40,958 nt of DNA from Candidatus Colimorpha merdihippi (GTDB lineage: Bacteria > Bacteroidota > Bacteroidia > Bacteroidales > P3): positions 1 to 40,958 of the forward strand of contig JAGHRY010000064.1 in the NCBI GenBank assembly GCA_018066145.1, written 5' to 3'. The notes under the pieces were generated by a model that saw only the letters and a list, made by a program, of their open reading frames with translations, made no database searches and was not told the origin of the DNA. Made by a program: the position numbers and the translations under genes. Numbering within the stretch: position 1 is the first letter of the stretch; every line of letters starts with the position of its first letter. Positions 7,503 through 17,453 of this stretch are shown here, piece by piece.

Positions 7503-10007
7503 CTATTTCTTCTTCCCAAATAATCCTTTTTTCTCTTTCTCTTCTTTTGTAGTATTCTCCTGATCAACATTTTCCTCTCCGTAGCCATAGCCATAACCAT
7601 AGCCATAACCATAACCATAGCCATAACCATAACCATAGCCATAACCGCCATTACGACCGTATAGAGGTTGTTTCTCATAACGGACACCATTGAGAATCAT
7701 GCACATTGACGGGAAGGCTTTTTCTTGATACAAACGCTCAATGTCGAGAAGCATTCTCTTATCAAATTTTCTAGCACGAACGAGGAAACATGTATGATCT
7801 GCAACATGCTTAATGATATCAGTATCCACAACCATACCAGCAGGAGCTCCATCTATAAGGATGTAATCATATCTTTGGCGGAGAGACGCGATGAGGTCAT
7901 CAAAACGTTTAGTACCAACCAATTCGGCAGGATTGGGTGGAATAGGACCTGAAAAGAGAGAATCAACACCTTCAGCTATTACGCCATGCTGAATCAGTTT
8001 GTTGATGTCATTTTCTCTCTCAGTGAGATAATTGACAATACCCGGGTTCTTACGCGAATAGAACAAATGGGTGAGCGATCCTTTACGTAAGTCTAAATCG
8101 ATAACCAGCGTTTTCTTGCCTGCGATTGCTAGTGCTGCTGCCAAATTACTAGTGGTAAAAGTTTTACCTGAACCGGGCAAAAGCGACGAAAATAGAATTA
8201 CCTTGGCTCCATCCGAAGGGCTTGAAAGAAATTCTGTTTTTGCACGGAGCAACCTAAACGATTCTGCAATTCCGCTGTGATCCTTATCGCTAATAACAAT
8301 ATTACGGGTATCTTTCTCATCTTTATCAGGAATCTCACAAAGGAAGGGAATGGTCGTAGCCTTTTCGATGTCAGCATATGTCTTCACTTGAGTATCAAAC
8401 AGTCGTCTCAAGAAATAGAACAATATAGGAATTAGCAATCCAATAATCAATCCTGTATAAGTGTTTTTGGAGATATCAGGTGAAATGGGTGCACTACTAA
8501 CATATGCCTCATCAATCACTTTTGCACAACCTTCCAAGGATGGCTGACTTATCATCATTTCCTCTCGACGAGTAAGCAATGAAACATAAAGTTTTTCTTT
8601 AATATCTTGATTGCGCTGAAGTCCTTCGAGATACACTTGCTTTTGAGGCACAGAACGAACCTTGTTAGTAGCTGCATTAGCTATGTTCTGCTCATTGATT
8701 AAACGGTCCTCAAGTGAGGCAATATAACTTTCTGTAACAGAAATGAGGTCGGCTTTTTGTTGTGCCTGATTTTCCAGAACTCGAGCAGCTACCGGGTTAT
8801 TGATGGTTCCCTGTTCTTTATATCGAGATACTTTTTGGGCATGATCATTATAGCTAGAAAGATAGGACAATACCGTTCCACTAGAAACAGTACCCACGGA
8901 AGGAAGTATTTGAGTGCCATCGCTTGCTTTAACGTCCTCTAACAAAGTGCGAGCGCTATTTAGCTCTCCAGCTAAACGATTCACCTCATTATTCGATCTG
9001 ATACTGGTACTGATATAGTTGGAACTGAATGCGGTTGAGGTTACCACATCGTTAGCGCTTCGATAGTTGGCAACTGCGGCCTCTTGTGCGCCAAGGTCAT
9101 CACCGATAACGTTAATACGTTCATTAATAAAGTTATACGTTTCATTGATGATGCGTTTCTTATCATTAATAGCACCCTCATTATATACTCTAATAACCGT
9201 ATTAATTACATCAGCACAACGACGTGGAGAAGAATCCTGAAGTCTGATATTTACAATGGTATTATGCGCATCTGCTCGTTTCACTGATAGTTTGTGTCTA
9301 TAGTGATTTACAAGGAAGTCTGTATTATAGAAATCAATATTAATAGTTTGCCCCAAATAATCCGAAACGAAGGACCAGGTTTTATGAAGTCTTATACGAC
9401 CCATAGGTGTTACAATCACCTTATCGAAAGGAATATACATAGGGTGGCGTCCTGGTACTCTAAGCAAACCATAATCATTATTGAGGATTTTAACACTCAT
9501 GAAATCCGGCTCGGAGAAATCATCCTCAGAATATTCTAATTCGATTGGAGATACACCATAAAGGCTTTTTTCTCGCTTAAGAAAAGTCGTTGTTGTACTG
9601 TAAGCAACATTTAGCCTGAGAGCATCAACAGCCTGTCTAATTGTGGACTTCGAAGTAAGAATCATCATTTCGTTGTTGATACTAGTCGAATAGAATGACT
9701 GCAAACCTAAAGTACGACGAAGAGATAATTCACGTGTATCGCTATCAGACACTCCAACATCATTTCCACTACGCAACAAGATTTTTGCTGCGCTAGCATA
9801 AACCTTCTCTTGACGACGTGAAACAAAATTGGCTATTACAGCTCCTACTGCAGCAAATATTATTAGCCAATGAATGTTTCTCAGGAGTAGGAAGATAATA
9901 TCTTTAACCTGAAAACTAACAGATTGATTATCCTCTAAAAAGGATAGCTGAGTACGAGTATCGTTACTACTCTCATTATTACTTTTGTTGGGTTGGTTGT
10001 TTTCCAT
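7503..10007 (-). CDS. wzc: Wzc-like polysaccharide co-polymerase with C-terminal BY-type tyrosine kinase domain
   Basis: 834 aa; N-terminal Wzz-like region; Walker A LLPGSGKTFTTSNLAAALAIAGKKTLVIDLDLRKG; YDYILIDGAPAG; Tyr-rich C-terminal tail. Confidence 0.92.
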   Translation of the reverse strand: MENNQPNKSNNESSNDTRTQLSFLEDNQSVSFQVKDIIFLLLRNIHWLIIFAAVGAVIANFVSRRQEKVYASAAKILLRSGNDVGVSDSDTRELSLRRTLGLQSFYSTSINNEMMILTSKSTIRQAVDALRLNVAYSTTTTFLKREKSLYGVSPIELEYSEDDFSEPDFMSVKILNNDYGLLRVPGRHPMYIPFDKVIVTPMGRIRLHKTWSFVSDYLGQTINIDFYNTDFLVNHYRHKLSVKRADAHNTIVNIRLQDSSPRRCADVINTVIRVYNEGAINDKKRIINETYNFINERINVIGDDLGAQEAAVANYRSANDVVTSTAFSSNYISTSIRSNNEVNRLAGELNSARTLLEDVKASDGTQILPSVGTVSSGTVLSYLSSYNDHAQKVSRYKEQGTINNPVAARVLENQAQQKADLISVTESYIASLEDRLINEQNIANAATNKVRSVPQKQVYLEGLQRNQDIKEKLYVSLLTRREEMMISQPSLEGCAKVIDEAYVSSAPISPDISKNTYTGLIIGLLIPILFYFLRRLFDTQVKTYADIEKATTIPFLCEIPDKDEKDTRNIVISDKDHSGIAESFRLLRAKTEFLSSPSDGAKVILFSSLLPGSGKTFTTSNLAAALAIAGKKTLVIDLDLRKGSLTHLFYSRKNPGIVNYLTERENDINKLIQHGVIAEGVDSLFSGPIPPNPAELVGTKRFDDLIASLRQRYDYILIDGAPAGMVVDTDIIKHVADHTCFLVRARKFDKRMLLDIERLYQEKAFPSMCMILNGVRYEKQPLYGRNGGYGYGYGYGYGYGYGYGYGYGYGEENVDQENTTKEEKEKKGLFGKKK
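7581..7646 (-). repeat. Eleven tandem imperfect hexamers (ATARCC; minus strand GGYTAY) encoding (YG)n
   Basis: gtagcc atagcc ataacc atagcc ataacc ataacc atagcc ataacc ataacc atagcc ataacc, in frame within the Wzc tail. Confidence 0.93.
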
Positions 10008-10012
10008 ATAAA

Positions 10013-10804
10013 TTAATTTCTACCAGTAAAACGTTGAACATAATTCATAAGCGAAGTGGTAAGGGTAAGCATAGAGAGACCAACCGATAACCACGACACC
10101 AATCGACTAGCTTCTGATCTTGGTGTTGCTTTATTATATTTTTGAGTGATTATGAAATCATTCTGTTGCAACATAAAGAAGGGATCCTGAAACACTGATG
10201 AAGATCTTGGATCAAGATAACGCATAACCATCTTTCCATCCACCTCACGCATAACAGCAATTTTATTACGATTTGTATACATGCTTAAATCGCCACACAT
10301 AGCAAGTGCCTCAAGAAAAGTACAACGCTCATTTGTAATGTGAATCACTTTACCTCCTTCTGCTCCAAGGAAAAATATTTTAAAACTAGCAAATCGAATC
10401 ATCACGACGGCGTCTACCAAATATCCACCTCTCACTAACATATTTTTAATCGAATCCTGCAAAGCCAATCGGGACAGTCCCGCAACATGCACTTCACCAA
10501 GAATCGGAAACTGAATATTACCATTCACATCTACTATGTACGAACCATGGGTTCCCTGTCCTACACCAGAATTGACAGCAGAACGACCAATGTTGAACGG
10601 TTTTGCCAGTTCTTCATTTGATGAGAATACCGTGATGTTTAATTCATCATAAGGGGCAACTACTGCCTGAAATTTATTCTCTAATTCAATTTGGCTTCCA
10701 TGCTCCATATCTTGAAGATAGTTAACCTGACCTGGTGTTACACAGGAGGTAAGAGCAACAGTTGCAACAAGTGCAATCAAAGGTAACTTGTATACTACTT
10801 TCAT
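10013..10804 (-). CDS. wza: Wza-like polysaccharide export lipoprotein
   Basis: Lipoprotein signal MKVVYKLPLIALVATVALTSC; YDELNITVFSSNEELAKPF; SYIVDVNGNIQFPILGEVHVAGLSRLALQDSI. Confidence 0.9.
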   Translation of the reverse strand: MKVVYKLPLIALVATVALTSCVTPGQVNYLQDMEHGSQIELENKFQAVVAPYDELNITVFSSNEELAKPFNIGRSAVNSGVGQGTHGSYIVDVNGNIQFPILGEVHVAGLSRLALQDSIKNMLVRGGYLVDAVVMIRFASFKIFFLGAEGGKVIHITNERCTFLEALAMCGDLSMYTNRNKIAVMREVDGKMVMRYLDPRSSSVFQDPFFMLQQNDFIITQKYNKATPRSEASRLVSWLSVGLSMLTLTTSLMNYVQRFTGRN

Positions 10805-10867
10805 CTTTTTATTTTTATTTATATAATAAACGTATAATTGATTTCATTATTGTACTCTACCCATTAT

Positions 10868-11611
10868 TTATTTTTTTCCAATCAAATACGCCTTGATAAC
10901 ATTTTTAACATTTTGAATAATTGCCTCTTTGATATACCTGAACCCAAAATCATTCCATCGTTGAGGATGGGTTGTAATCAACAATGAAAAGCTCGACTTC
11001 ACTAAGGGAGAATTTGCTGATTCTAATTGAGCAATAATATCATTTGTAGAATGGAAAACAAGCCCCATGGAATCCCATTTTTCTTGGAATCCGGGGATTT
11101 TGTCCCGAACACTAACGCGATAACCATCCCATCGTCGCCCAGTATCTGTTAAATACAACGTTGACCCAAAATCCGTATCAAAATAGGGTTCATAATCAAT
11201 ATCTAACTCGCGATAATCATACTTCCTCCATATATCTTTACTATCCCATTGACTTCGTGGAGATCCATGCATACAAATACTTTTGATTTGCACAATCTTT
11301 CGAAGCTGCGACAAGTTAGAACAAAAATCATCATATGCCTCATCAATATTTCCGTTACACGTTGTCAAAGATTCATAATGGTATCCAATATCGTGACCTA
11401 GTGACGAAATCTGTTTAATAATGTTCTCATCGTAGCTTTCTGGAACCATTCGAAAATAATAAATTGCCTTAAGACCCAATTCTGACTCTATTTGGGCTGT
11501 TCGCAATGAGTTTTTCGGTAGGAGATCCACATCATGTCGTAGTTTAAAGTTCAAACCACTTTTTTTCAATGCGTTGAGTAACTGGGTATACTTGTCAAGT
11601 GTAAAATCCAT
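10868..11611 (-). CDS. Polysaccharide deacetylase-like protein
   Basis: LNFKLRHDVDLLPKNSLRTAQIESELGLKAIYYFRM ... LGHDIGYHYE; start probably the internal Met (MDFTLDK) at 11611 rather than 11656, which overlaps the upstream gene. Confidence 0.72.
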   Translation of the reverse strand: MDFTLDKYTQLLNALKKSGLNFKLRHDVDLLPKNSLRTAQIESELGLKAIYYFRMVPESYDENIIKQISSLGHDIGYHYESLTTCNGNIDEAYDDFCSNLSQLRKIVQIKSICMHGSPRSQWDSKDIWRKYDYRELDIDYEPYFDTDFGSTLYLTDTGRRWDGYRVSVRDKIPGFQEKWDSMGLVFHSTNDIIAQLESANSPLVKSSFSLLITTHPQRWNDFGFRYIKEAIIQNVKNVIKAYLIGKK

Positions 11612-11615
11612 ATTT

Positions 11616-12632
11616 TTATTTTTCAAGTAAACTGACAATAAAAGCGTTGATATCACCTACCTGTTCATAATATTTTTCGCGACGAGATAACCAAATTGAT
11701 TTTTGTGATTGTGAAGCAAATTCCTCTGCTTTTTCAATTGCTTCATTAGGTTTAGCAATATTTTTTAGCAGATTTCGATTCTGAAGCATCACAAAATTGG
11801 ACATGTCATTAGGCCCCACGAATGAATTAGAACGAATGGCCGGGGTACCTAACAAAGCTGCTTCTGCGGCCATCGTTTGAGAGTCACCAATATACAAATC
11901 AGCAGAACTAAGAACATCATGAATAACTGAAGCCGGGGTTGGAAGACGATACTCAGACAATTCTTCTGGCAACGGACCTTCTACAGAAATATAAACTCTC
12001 ATGTATTTTGAGACAGACTTTACCAATTGTATTTTATCATCAAAAGAAAAACCTTTGTTCCCGACATCATGATTTGCAAACCAACCAACGAAACGAATAA
12101 TTGCATATGGCTTCGTTAGTCCATATTTTTCTACCACAGCTTTATCTGGATGAAACACTTGTGGGGAAAGGTAACAATCTTCAAAAATACCGGCAATTCT
12201 CACATGTTTGACCCCATAATTTAATTGGAATGGCTGGGGAGTGACCACTTGACTGCAAAGTGGGACCACATATTTATTTGTAACTTTTACAACTTCAGAA
12301 TCCGGGAAAATAATAGATTTACAGCCAATAATTCGAGCTGTAACTACTCCATACAACGATGCTTTTGACACGATAACATCGGGATGAAACCTTCTGGCTA
12401 TCGAGACATAATTACCTACTAACGAAAAAGTGCCTAACACCTTTTTCATCATTGTTTTATTATGTTTACCAAAAATTGTGTATGATACATTTTCCTCATC
12501 CAGGACATTCAGCAAAACATCTTTGTCTCGGGCTAATACGAGTATCTCGTGCCCGTGATTGTGAAGTATTTGCATTACATATTTAAATTGATAGTAATGT
12601 TTTGGATGATTCAGTTCAAAAATATACTTCAT
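11616..12632 (-). CDS. DUF354-type glycosyltransferase-like protein
   Basis: MKYIFELNHPKHYYQFKYVMQILHNHGHEILVLARDK ... YIGDSQTMAAEAALLGTPAIRSNSFVG, GT-B-like C-terminal motif. Confidence 0.75.
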   Translation of the reverse strand: MKYIFELNHPKHYYQFKYVMQILHNHGHEILVLARDKDVLLNVLDEENVSYTIFGKHNKTMMKKVLGTFSLVGNYVSIARRFHPDVIVSKASLYGVVTARIIGCKSIIFPDSEVVKVTNKYVVPLCSQVVTPQPFQLNYGVKHVRIAGIFEDCYLSPQVFHPDKAVVEKYGLTKPYAIIRFVGWFANHDVGNKGFSFDDKIQLVKSVSKYMRVYISVEGPLPEELSEYRLPTPASVIHDVLSSADLYIGDSQTMAAEAALLGTPAIRSNSFVGPNDMSNFVMLQNRNLLKNIAKPNEAIEKAEEFASQSQKSIWLSRREKYYEQVGDINAFIVSLLEK

Positions 12633-13153
12633 TCGGCTAACTTTTTAATAACTTTTGCAGGAACTCCTACAGCCAAACAATAGTCTGGAATATCCTTTGT
12701 AACAACAGCACCCGCTCCAACAACAGCACATTTACCCACGGTAACTCCCGGCATAATAATACTTCCTATTCCAATATGGGCACCGTCTTTTATAACTATC
12801 GGAGCATACTTCAACGGACAGTCCATTACTGGCATATCTTTATGGTAATACGATAAATCTCGTTGGTGGCATAACAATTGACATCCTGCAGTAATCCATA
12901 CATTTTCACCAATTGTAATAAGATCGGGTCTAGAATCTTCAATAATCACAGTACGAGTAATTTTTGAACCTTTTCCTACATGAACACCCCGCAATCTATG
13001 GATAGCAGTGGTTACATGCGCTGGGAAAGTAAACTGAGCAATAATGGAAAGCAATCGAATCCAAATACCCTTCATGACTGAAATCACAGTTCGATGATTA
13101 TTTGCCATAATACTTAACTTTACTATTGATAATATTCGTATTCTGAAACGCAA
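12629..13153 (-). CDS. Left-handed beta-helix (hexapeptide) acyltransferase
   Basis: ITIGENVWITAGCQLLCH...APIVIKDGAHIGIGSIIMPGVTVGKCAVVGAGAVVTKDIPDYCLAVGVPAKVIKK. Confidence 0.88.
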   Translation of the reverse strand: MRFRIRILSIVKLSIMANNHRTVISVMKGIWIRLLSIIAQFTFPAHVTTAIHRLRGVHVGKGSKITRTVIIEDSRPDLITIGENVWITAGCQLLCHQRDLSYYHKDMPVMDCPLKYAPIVIKDGAHIGIGSIIMPGVTVGKCAVVGAGAVVTKDIPDYCLAVGVPAKVIKKLAE

Positions 13154-14523
13154 TAATCCTCTTTACCTGACGGTAAGGTTGGGATATCCTCAACAAAACG
13201 CAATTCGACCTCAGATCCAACAAAATGATTGCGATAATTGTCTTCAATATAATAGAACTGATCCTGAGACTCTTGATTATCCTTAAGCTTTATCAAGATA
13301 ACTAAATCTCCTTTCACATCCTGTCGGATTTGAAACTTATCAATCTTGTTGTATACTTTTTGATATTCAGGATTATGGTAGTTCAGTTCTGGGTAAAACA
13401 TCATCGGCAATACGGTAGGGGAAATTGGAACTCCCTGTTTATTATACATCAATTTCCCCGCACGTCCCATTACCTCGCCTATCAAACGTGTATGGCGCCC
13501 ACAAGAACATTTCTGTTTTTTAATGTAAGCCATATCTCCTACATGATATCTTAGGAATGGGAATACATAGTTGTCCAAATCTGTCGTACAAACAAAACCC
13601 ACCTCCCCATCAGGAAGTACTCGGCCTTGCTTATCTGTAATTTCTATGATACATGCTTCTTCTGTAATATGAAGTCCTTCTCGTTTTGGACACTCATGAG
13701 AAAGGATACCTCCATCGCCAGCCCCATATGCATCATATACTGGTGCATTAAAAATCTCTTCCAATTTCCGCCGATATTCAGGCATCAACACCTCTCCTGT
13801 AGTAAGTACAACATTTACTGGAGGTAGCTGCAATTCATTTTTTTCAATATATCTTGCGAAAATATATAGCGAAGATCCATATCCCCGAACAGCCTTAGGT
13901 TTCAACTTTATAAATGCATCGTAATTCCGTTGCATGGCTTCATCTGAGACATCCGCACTGCTATACTTGAAATTTCGCATTATTATGCGATCATACAATC
14001 CCTTAAAAGAAAAGAAGTCTTTTTTCTTATTAATGGAACTCCCCCCCAGTGAGAAAATCTTATCTCCAAGTTTTAACCCATACCATTCCCAAGCACGCAG
14101 TGTCGATGCTTTCCAACTACTCCATTCAAGAGAATCCGTGCAAAATTTCAAAGGCATTCCTGTACTACCACCAGTTGAAGATTTTCGCCAACGTTTTGGG
14201 TTTATTGCTTTGCTAAATAAATCGTCATAGTTATCACGAATCGTCTGCTTAGTCAAAATCGGCAAGATAGCAAGATCCTCTCTAGACTTTATCTGTTCGG
14301 GTGTTATACCCAGGGAATCGAATAGTTTAGTATAATATGGGACTGTCTCATAACAATGGCGCACTAATGATTGAAGTTTTTTGTTTTGAATATCTTGAAT
14401 ATCTTTTCCCTCCAGATAATCATATTTTCTCAATTCCTTCAACTTTTTGACCACACTACTTCCATATACAAAATCGCCTATGGGAAGAAAGACAAACCTA
14501 TCAAAAATATTATAAAGACTCAT
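13123..14523 (-). CDS. CapK/PaaK-like (phenylacetate-CoA ligase family) adenylate-forming enzyme
   Basis: KSSTGGSTGMPLKFCTDSLEW (P-loop-like), VYDAYGAGDGGILSHEC, VCTTDLDNYVFPFLRYHVGD. Confidence 0.87.
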   Translation of the reverse strand: MSLYNIFDRFVFLPIGDFVYGSSVVKKLKELRKYDYLEGKDIQDIQNKKLQSLVRHCYETVPYYTKLFDSLGITPEQIKSREDLAILPILTKQTIRDNYDDLFSKAINPKRWRKSSTGGSTGMPLKFCTDSLEWSSWKASTLRAWEWYGLKLGDKIFSLGGSSINKKKDFFSFKGLYDRIIMRNFKYSSADVSDEAMQRNYDAFIKLKPKAVRGYGSSLYIFARYIEKNELQLPPVNVVLTTGEVLMPEYRRKLEEIFNAPVYDAYGAGDGGILSHECPKREGLHITEEACIIEITDKQGRVLPDGEVGFVCTTDLDNYVFPFLRYHVGDMAYIKKQKCSCGRHTRLIGEVMGRAGKLMYNKQGVPISPTVLPMMFYPELNYHNPEYQKVYNKIDKFQIRQDVKGDLVILIKLKDNQESQDQFYYIEDNYRNHFVGSEVELRFVEDIPTLPSGKEDYCVSEYEYYQ

Positions 14524-15439
14524 AAATCGATTTTATTCTTTTTGCTACATCTTGTACCGATAATCCAAGTGATAATATCTTTTGTCGACCAGTTGTTCTA
14601 CTGTTGAAATCCAGTGCTTTGCTAATACACTCTCCTATTTCAATTTCAGAATCAGTTTTCGACACATATGCCCCTCTTACACCATCAATAACCCAACTAA
14701 CATCACCCACATCAGTAGAAACTAATGGACAATTACATGCCATAGCCTCCTTTATTACATTAGGAGAGCCCTCACTGATTGAAGTTAAAAGGAGTGCATC
14801 TGCCGCACACATGTAATGAACGACTTCGTCATGGCTTTTATCATAAACTGGGAATAGCACAACATTCGGATCATGCAGCTGTTCAACAGATCTCTCAGCC
14901 AATCCATAACGCTTCTCGCCCCTAGCCGGATTCGAACACCAAATAACATATTTTTTATCAGCTTCAAACCCAAGCAACAAACGAGCTTTCTCTTTGTCTA
15001 TGATTGCAAACTGATCAAGATTAACACCATTAGGAACAACAGGAAGGTTTATACCTATTTGATTTGCGGTCCTTTGCGATTTTGTAAGCGTTGCATCCCA
15101 AATATATCTAATAAAAAATCTCACCCATTTCAATTTAAATGAAGGATGAGGAAAGCTTCCTAATATCGAAACGACTACTTTGGTTTTTGTTCCAACTGAT
15201 GCTATTGCGGCTACTACGCCACAAACAGAATAATGCGCATGGATGACATCCGGTCGTTCCTTTTGGATTAGGGTATGCAGCTTCACAATTGACTTGGCAT
15301 AAGATTTCCACCCATGGCCTCGAATCGGGAATAAAAGCATGTCCAACCCTTCCCTTTGAAGAGACTCATATTGTGAACGAACAAAAGCACTTACCGTTCC
15401 TACTGACTTATTTCCACTAGCAACAAAAACTACTTTCAT
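14510..15439 (-). CDS. Glycosyltransferase family 4-like
   Basis: VVPNGVNLDQFAIIDKEKARLLLGF; CAADALLLTSISEGSPNVIKEAMACNCPLVSTDVGDV. Confidence 0.88.
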   Translation of the reverse strand: MKVVFVASGNKSVGTVSAFVRSQYESLQREGLDMLLFPIRGHGWKSYAKSIVKLHTLIQKERPDVIHAHYSVCGVVAAIASVGTKTKVVVSILGSFPHPSFKLKWVRFFIRYIWDATLTKSQRTANQIGINLPVVPNGVNLDQFAIIDKEKARLLLGFEADKKYVIWCSNPARGEKRYGLAERSVEQLHDPNVVLFPVYDKSHDEVVHYMCAADALLLTSISEGSPNVIKEAMACNCPLVSTDVGDVSWVIDGVRGAYVSKTDSEIEIGECISKALDFNSRTTGRQKILSLGLSVQDVAKRIKSIYESL

Positions 15440-16453
15440 TTACTTCAAGTTATTCCAATACCATTCACACGCATGTTCAAAACCTGCCAAAGCATCATAG
15501 TTGGGATTGTATCCTAAAATCGTTCTCGCTTTTTCTATTGATGCTTGAGAATGAGGGATATCCCCTGCACGATTTTCCCTATATATTGGTTCTATCTTTT
15601 GTATGGACTTATCGAAACGAGAAAGATTATTTCTCAAACAATGAAATAGTTCATTCAATGTTGTATTGCCACCATATGCCACGTTAAAGACAAAATCGCG
15701 AGGCGCATTCTCTGGAAGTTGTGAATTAAATAATGCTACTCTTGTTTGGAGTTGTTCAGAGGAGATGGTTGCCGCTAGTTCATTGGCTAAAACCACATTA
15801 TCAATATATGTAAAATCTCTGGAATATGAACCGTCTCCATTAATATATGGTGATTCATGTCGAATCAAAGCTTTCACCCAAAGTGGTATAACTGCTGCAT
15901 ATGCTCCATTAGGATCTTGGCGACGTCCAAAAACATTGAAATATCTCAACCCAATCGTTTCAATTCCATACAGATTAGAAAAGACATTGGCATACAGTTC
16001 ATTCACATATTTTGTAATTGCGTAGGGAGAAAGAGGTCTCCCAATTATGTGTTCACGCTTAGGCAATTCCTTACTATCGCCATATGTCGAAGAACTTGCT
16101 GCATATACGAAACGTTTTACACCAGCATCACGTGATGCCACAAGCATATTCAAAAATCCATCAACATTATTGGCATTAGTATTCATAGGGTCCTTAATAC
16201 TACGTGGAACACTTCCCAATGCAGCCTCATGCAATACCACATCAGAGCCCTTCACAACGTCTTTACAAAGATCGAATTCCCTTATATCACCTTCAATAAA
16301 ATTAAAATTAGCATATTCCATTAAAGGTTGAATATTGTGAAGAAAACCCGTTGACAGATTATCGAGGCAAACTACCTCAAAACCTTTCTTTACAAAATAC
16401 TCGCAAAGATTGGAGCCAATAAAACCTGCTCCACCGGTAATTGTTATTTTCAT
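15440..16453 (-). CDS. NAD-dependent UDP-sugar epimerase (WbpP/TviC/GalE-like SDR)
   Basis: MKITITGGAGFIGSNLCEYF; SSSTYGDSKELPKRE; YAITKYVNELYA; FGRRQDPNGAYAAVIP; internal Met at 16453 fits the Rossmann start better than 16474. Confidence 0.86.
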   Translation of the reverse strand: MKITITGGAGFIGSNLCEYFVKKGFEVVCLDNLSTGFLHNIQPLMEYANFNFIEGDIREFDLCKDVVKGSDVVLHEAALGSVPRSIKDPMNTNANNVDGFLNMLVASRDAGVKRFVYAASSSTYGDSKELPKREHIIGRPLSPYAITKYVNELYANVFSNLYGIETIGLRYFNVFGRRQDPNGAYAAVIPLWVKALIRHESPYINGDGSYSRDFTYIDNVVLANELAATISSEQLQTRVALFNSQLPENAPRDFVFNVAYGGNTTLNELFHCLRNNLSRFDKSIQKIEPIYRENRAGDIPHSQASIEKARTILGYNPNYDALAGFEHACEWYWNNLK

Positions 16454-16483
16454 TTCATCTAATAATGTTATCAATAACTTCTT

Positions 16484-17443
16484 TTATCTCCCTTGAAAAG
16501 CGATAATTCGAGGATCTAAAATCACACCACGCTCAAAATTATGACAATCTCTCAATACTTTACTATCCAATGGATGGCCTTCGATAAAGAAATCAACATA
16601 TTTTACAAACTCTTTACTTAACGTTTCTGTAGTAGTTTTCCAAAAAAGTGAGGGTGTATGGTCAACCACATAATGGGTGACGCCATCAATCTTATACGTT
16701 GGATTTTCGATCGTAGTCGGAATACTTGTTTCCACTCCGCCACAACGATCGCAAGAGACATCAATGATCATCGAATTATGACGCATTCTTTTCAAATCTT
16801 CTCGATAAATGATATGATCTTTGCGCGATGTATCCCACAAGATCGCATTTACAATAACATCAAACTGTGTTAACTCTTCTCTAAACAAGGCTTCAGTTTT
16901 ACGATCATACTGAATTACTTCTGCGCCCATGAAATTTAATGTTTTCACAGCGCCGCGTGCAATATTTCCTCGACCCAATACCGCAGCTCTTGTATTATAT
17001 GGAAATATTCCATGGCACATATACGCGTGGAAAACAGCCGCTTCACCAGCTATCTCATTATTACGCCAGAAAGAATGTCGCCCATTCTCATACATATCTT
17101 CCCATGCAAATGAAGACAGGTGATGATTTATTATTTTGTCTGTAATATCTCTATTCTGAACTGCATGGACCCATCCAAAAATAGTCTGATTATCTAATTG
17201 ATCGAGATATTCTGCATCACCAATTTTGGGATCTGCTATATAATTCTTCGTCAAAACCTCCTGCCTTGATGCAATATTAACACCCTGACGACGATATTCT
17301 TCATCAGAAAAACCCAAAATCTCTCCATAGCCTTCTTCAATAAATATCTGTTTTGGATTATTAATAAATTGGATATCTTGAGGTACAAGCGTTCTACGCT
17401 TTTCATTTTCTTTATGTGAGATAGGAAGACCTACTGTATTCAT
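16484..17443 (-). CDS. N(5)-(carboxyethyl)ornithine synthase-like opine dehydrogenase (alanine dehydrogenase/PNT superfamily)
   Basis: MNTVGLPISHKENEKRRTLVPQDI; IADPKIGDAEYLDQLDNQTIFGWVHAVQNRDITDKII; AVLGRGNIARGAVKTLNFMGAEV; VNAILWDTSRKDHIIYREDLKRM; DGVTHYVVDHTPSLFWKT. Confidence 0.85.
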   Translation of the reverse strand: MNTVGLPISHKENEKRRTLVPQDIQFINNPKQIFIEEGYGEILGFSDEEYRRQGVNIASRQEVLTKNYIADPKIGDAEYLDQLDNQTIFGWVHAVQNRDITDKIINHHLSSFAWEDMYENGRHSFWRNNEIAGEAAVFHAYMCHGIFPYNTRAAVLGRGNIARGAVKTLNFMGAEVIQYDRKTEALFREELTQFDVIVNAILWDTSRKDHIIYREDLKRMRHNSMIIDVSCDRCGGVETSIPTTIENPTYKIDGVTHYVVDHTPSLFWKTTTETLSKEFVKYVDFFIEGHPLDSKVLRDCHNFERGVILDPRIIAFQGR

Positions 17444-17453
17444 TTTTCAGCAT

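Noticed and set aside
7493-7690. 65-aa ORF with (MV/MA)n repeats
   Set aside because: Out-of-frame reading of the hexamer repeat in the wzc gene.
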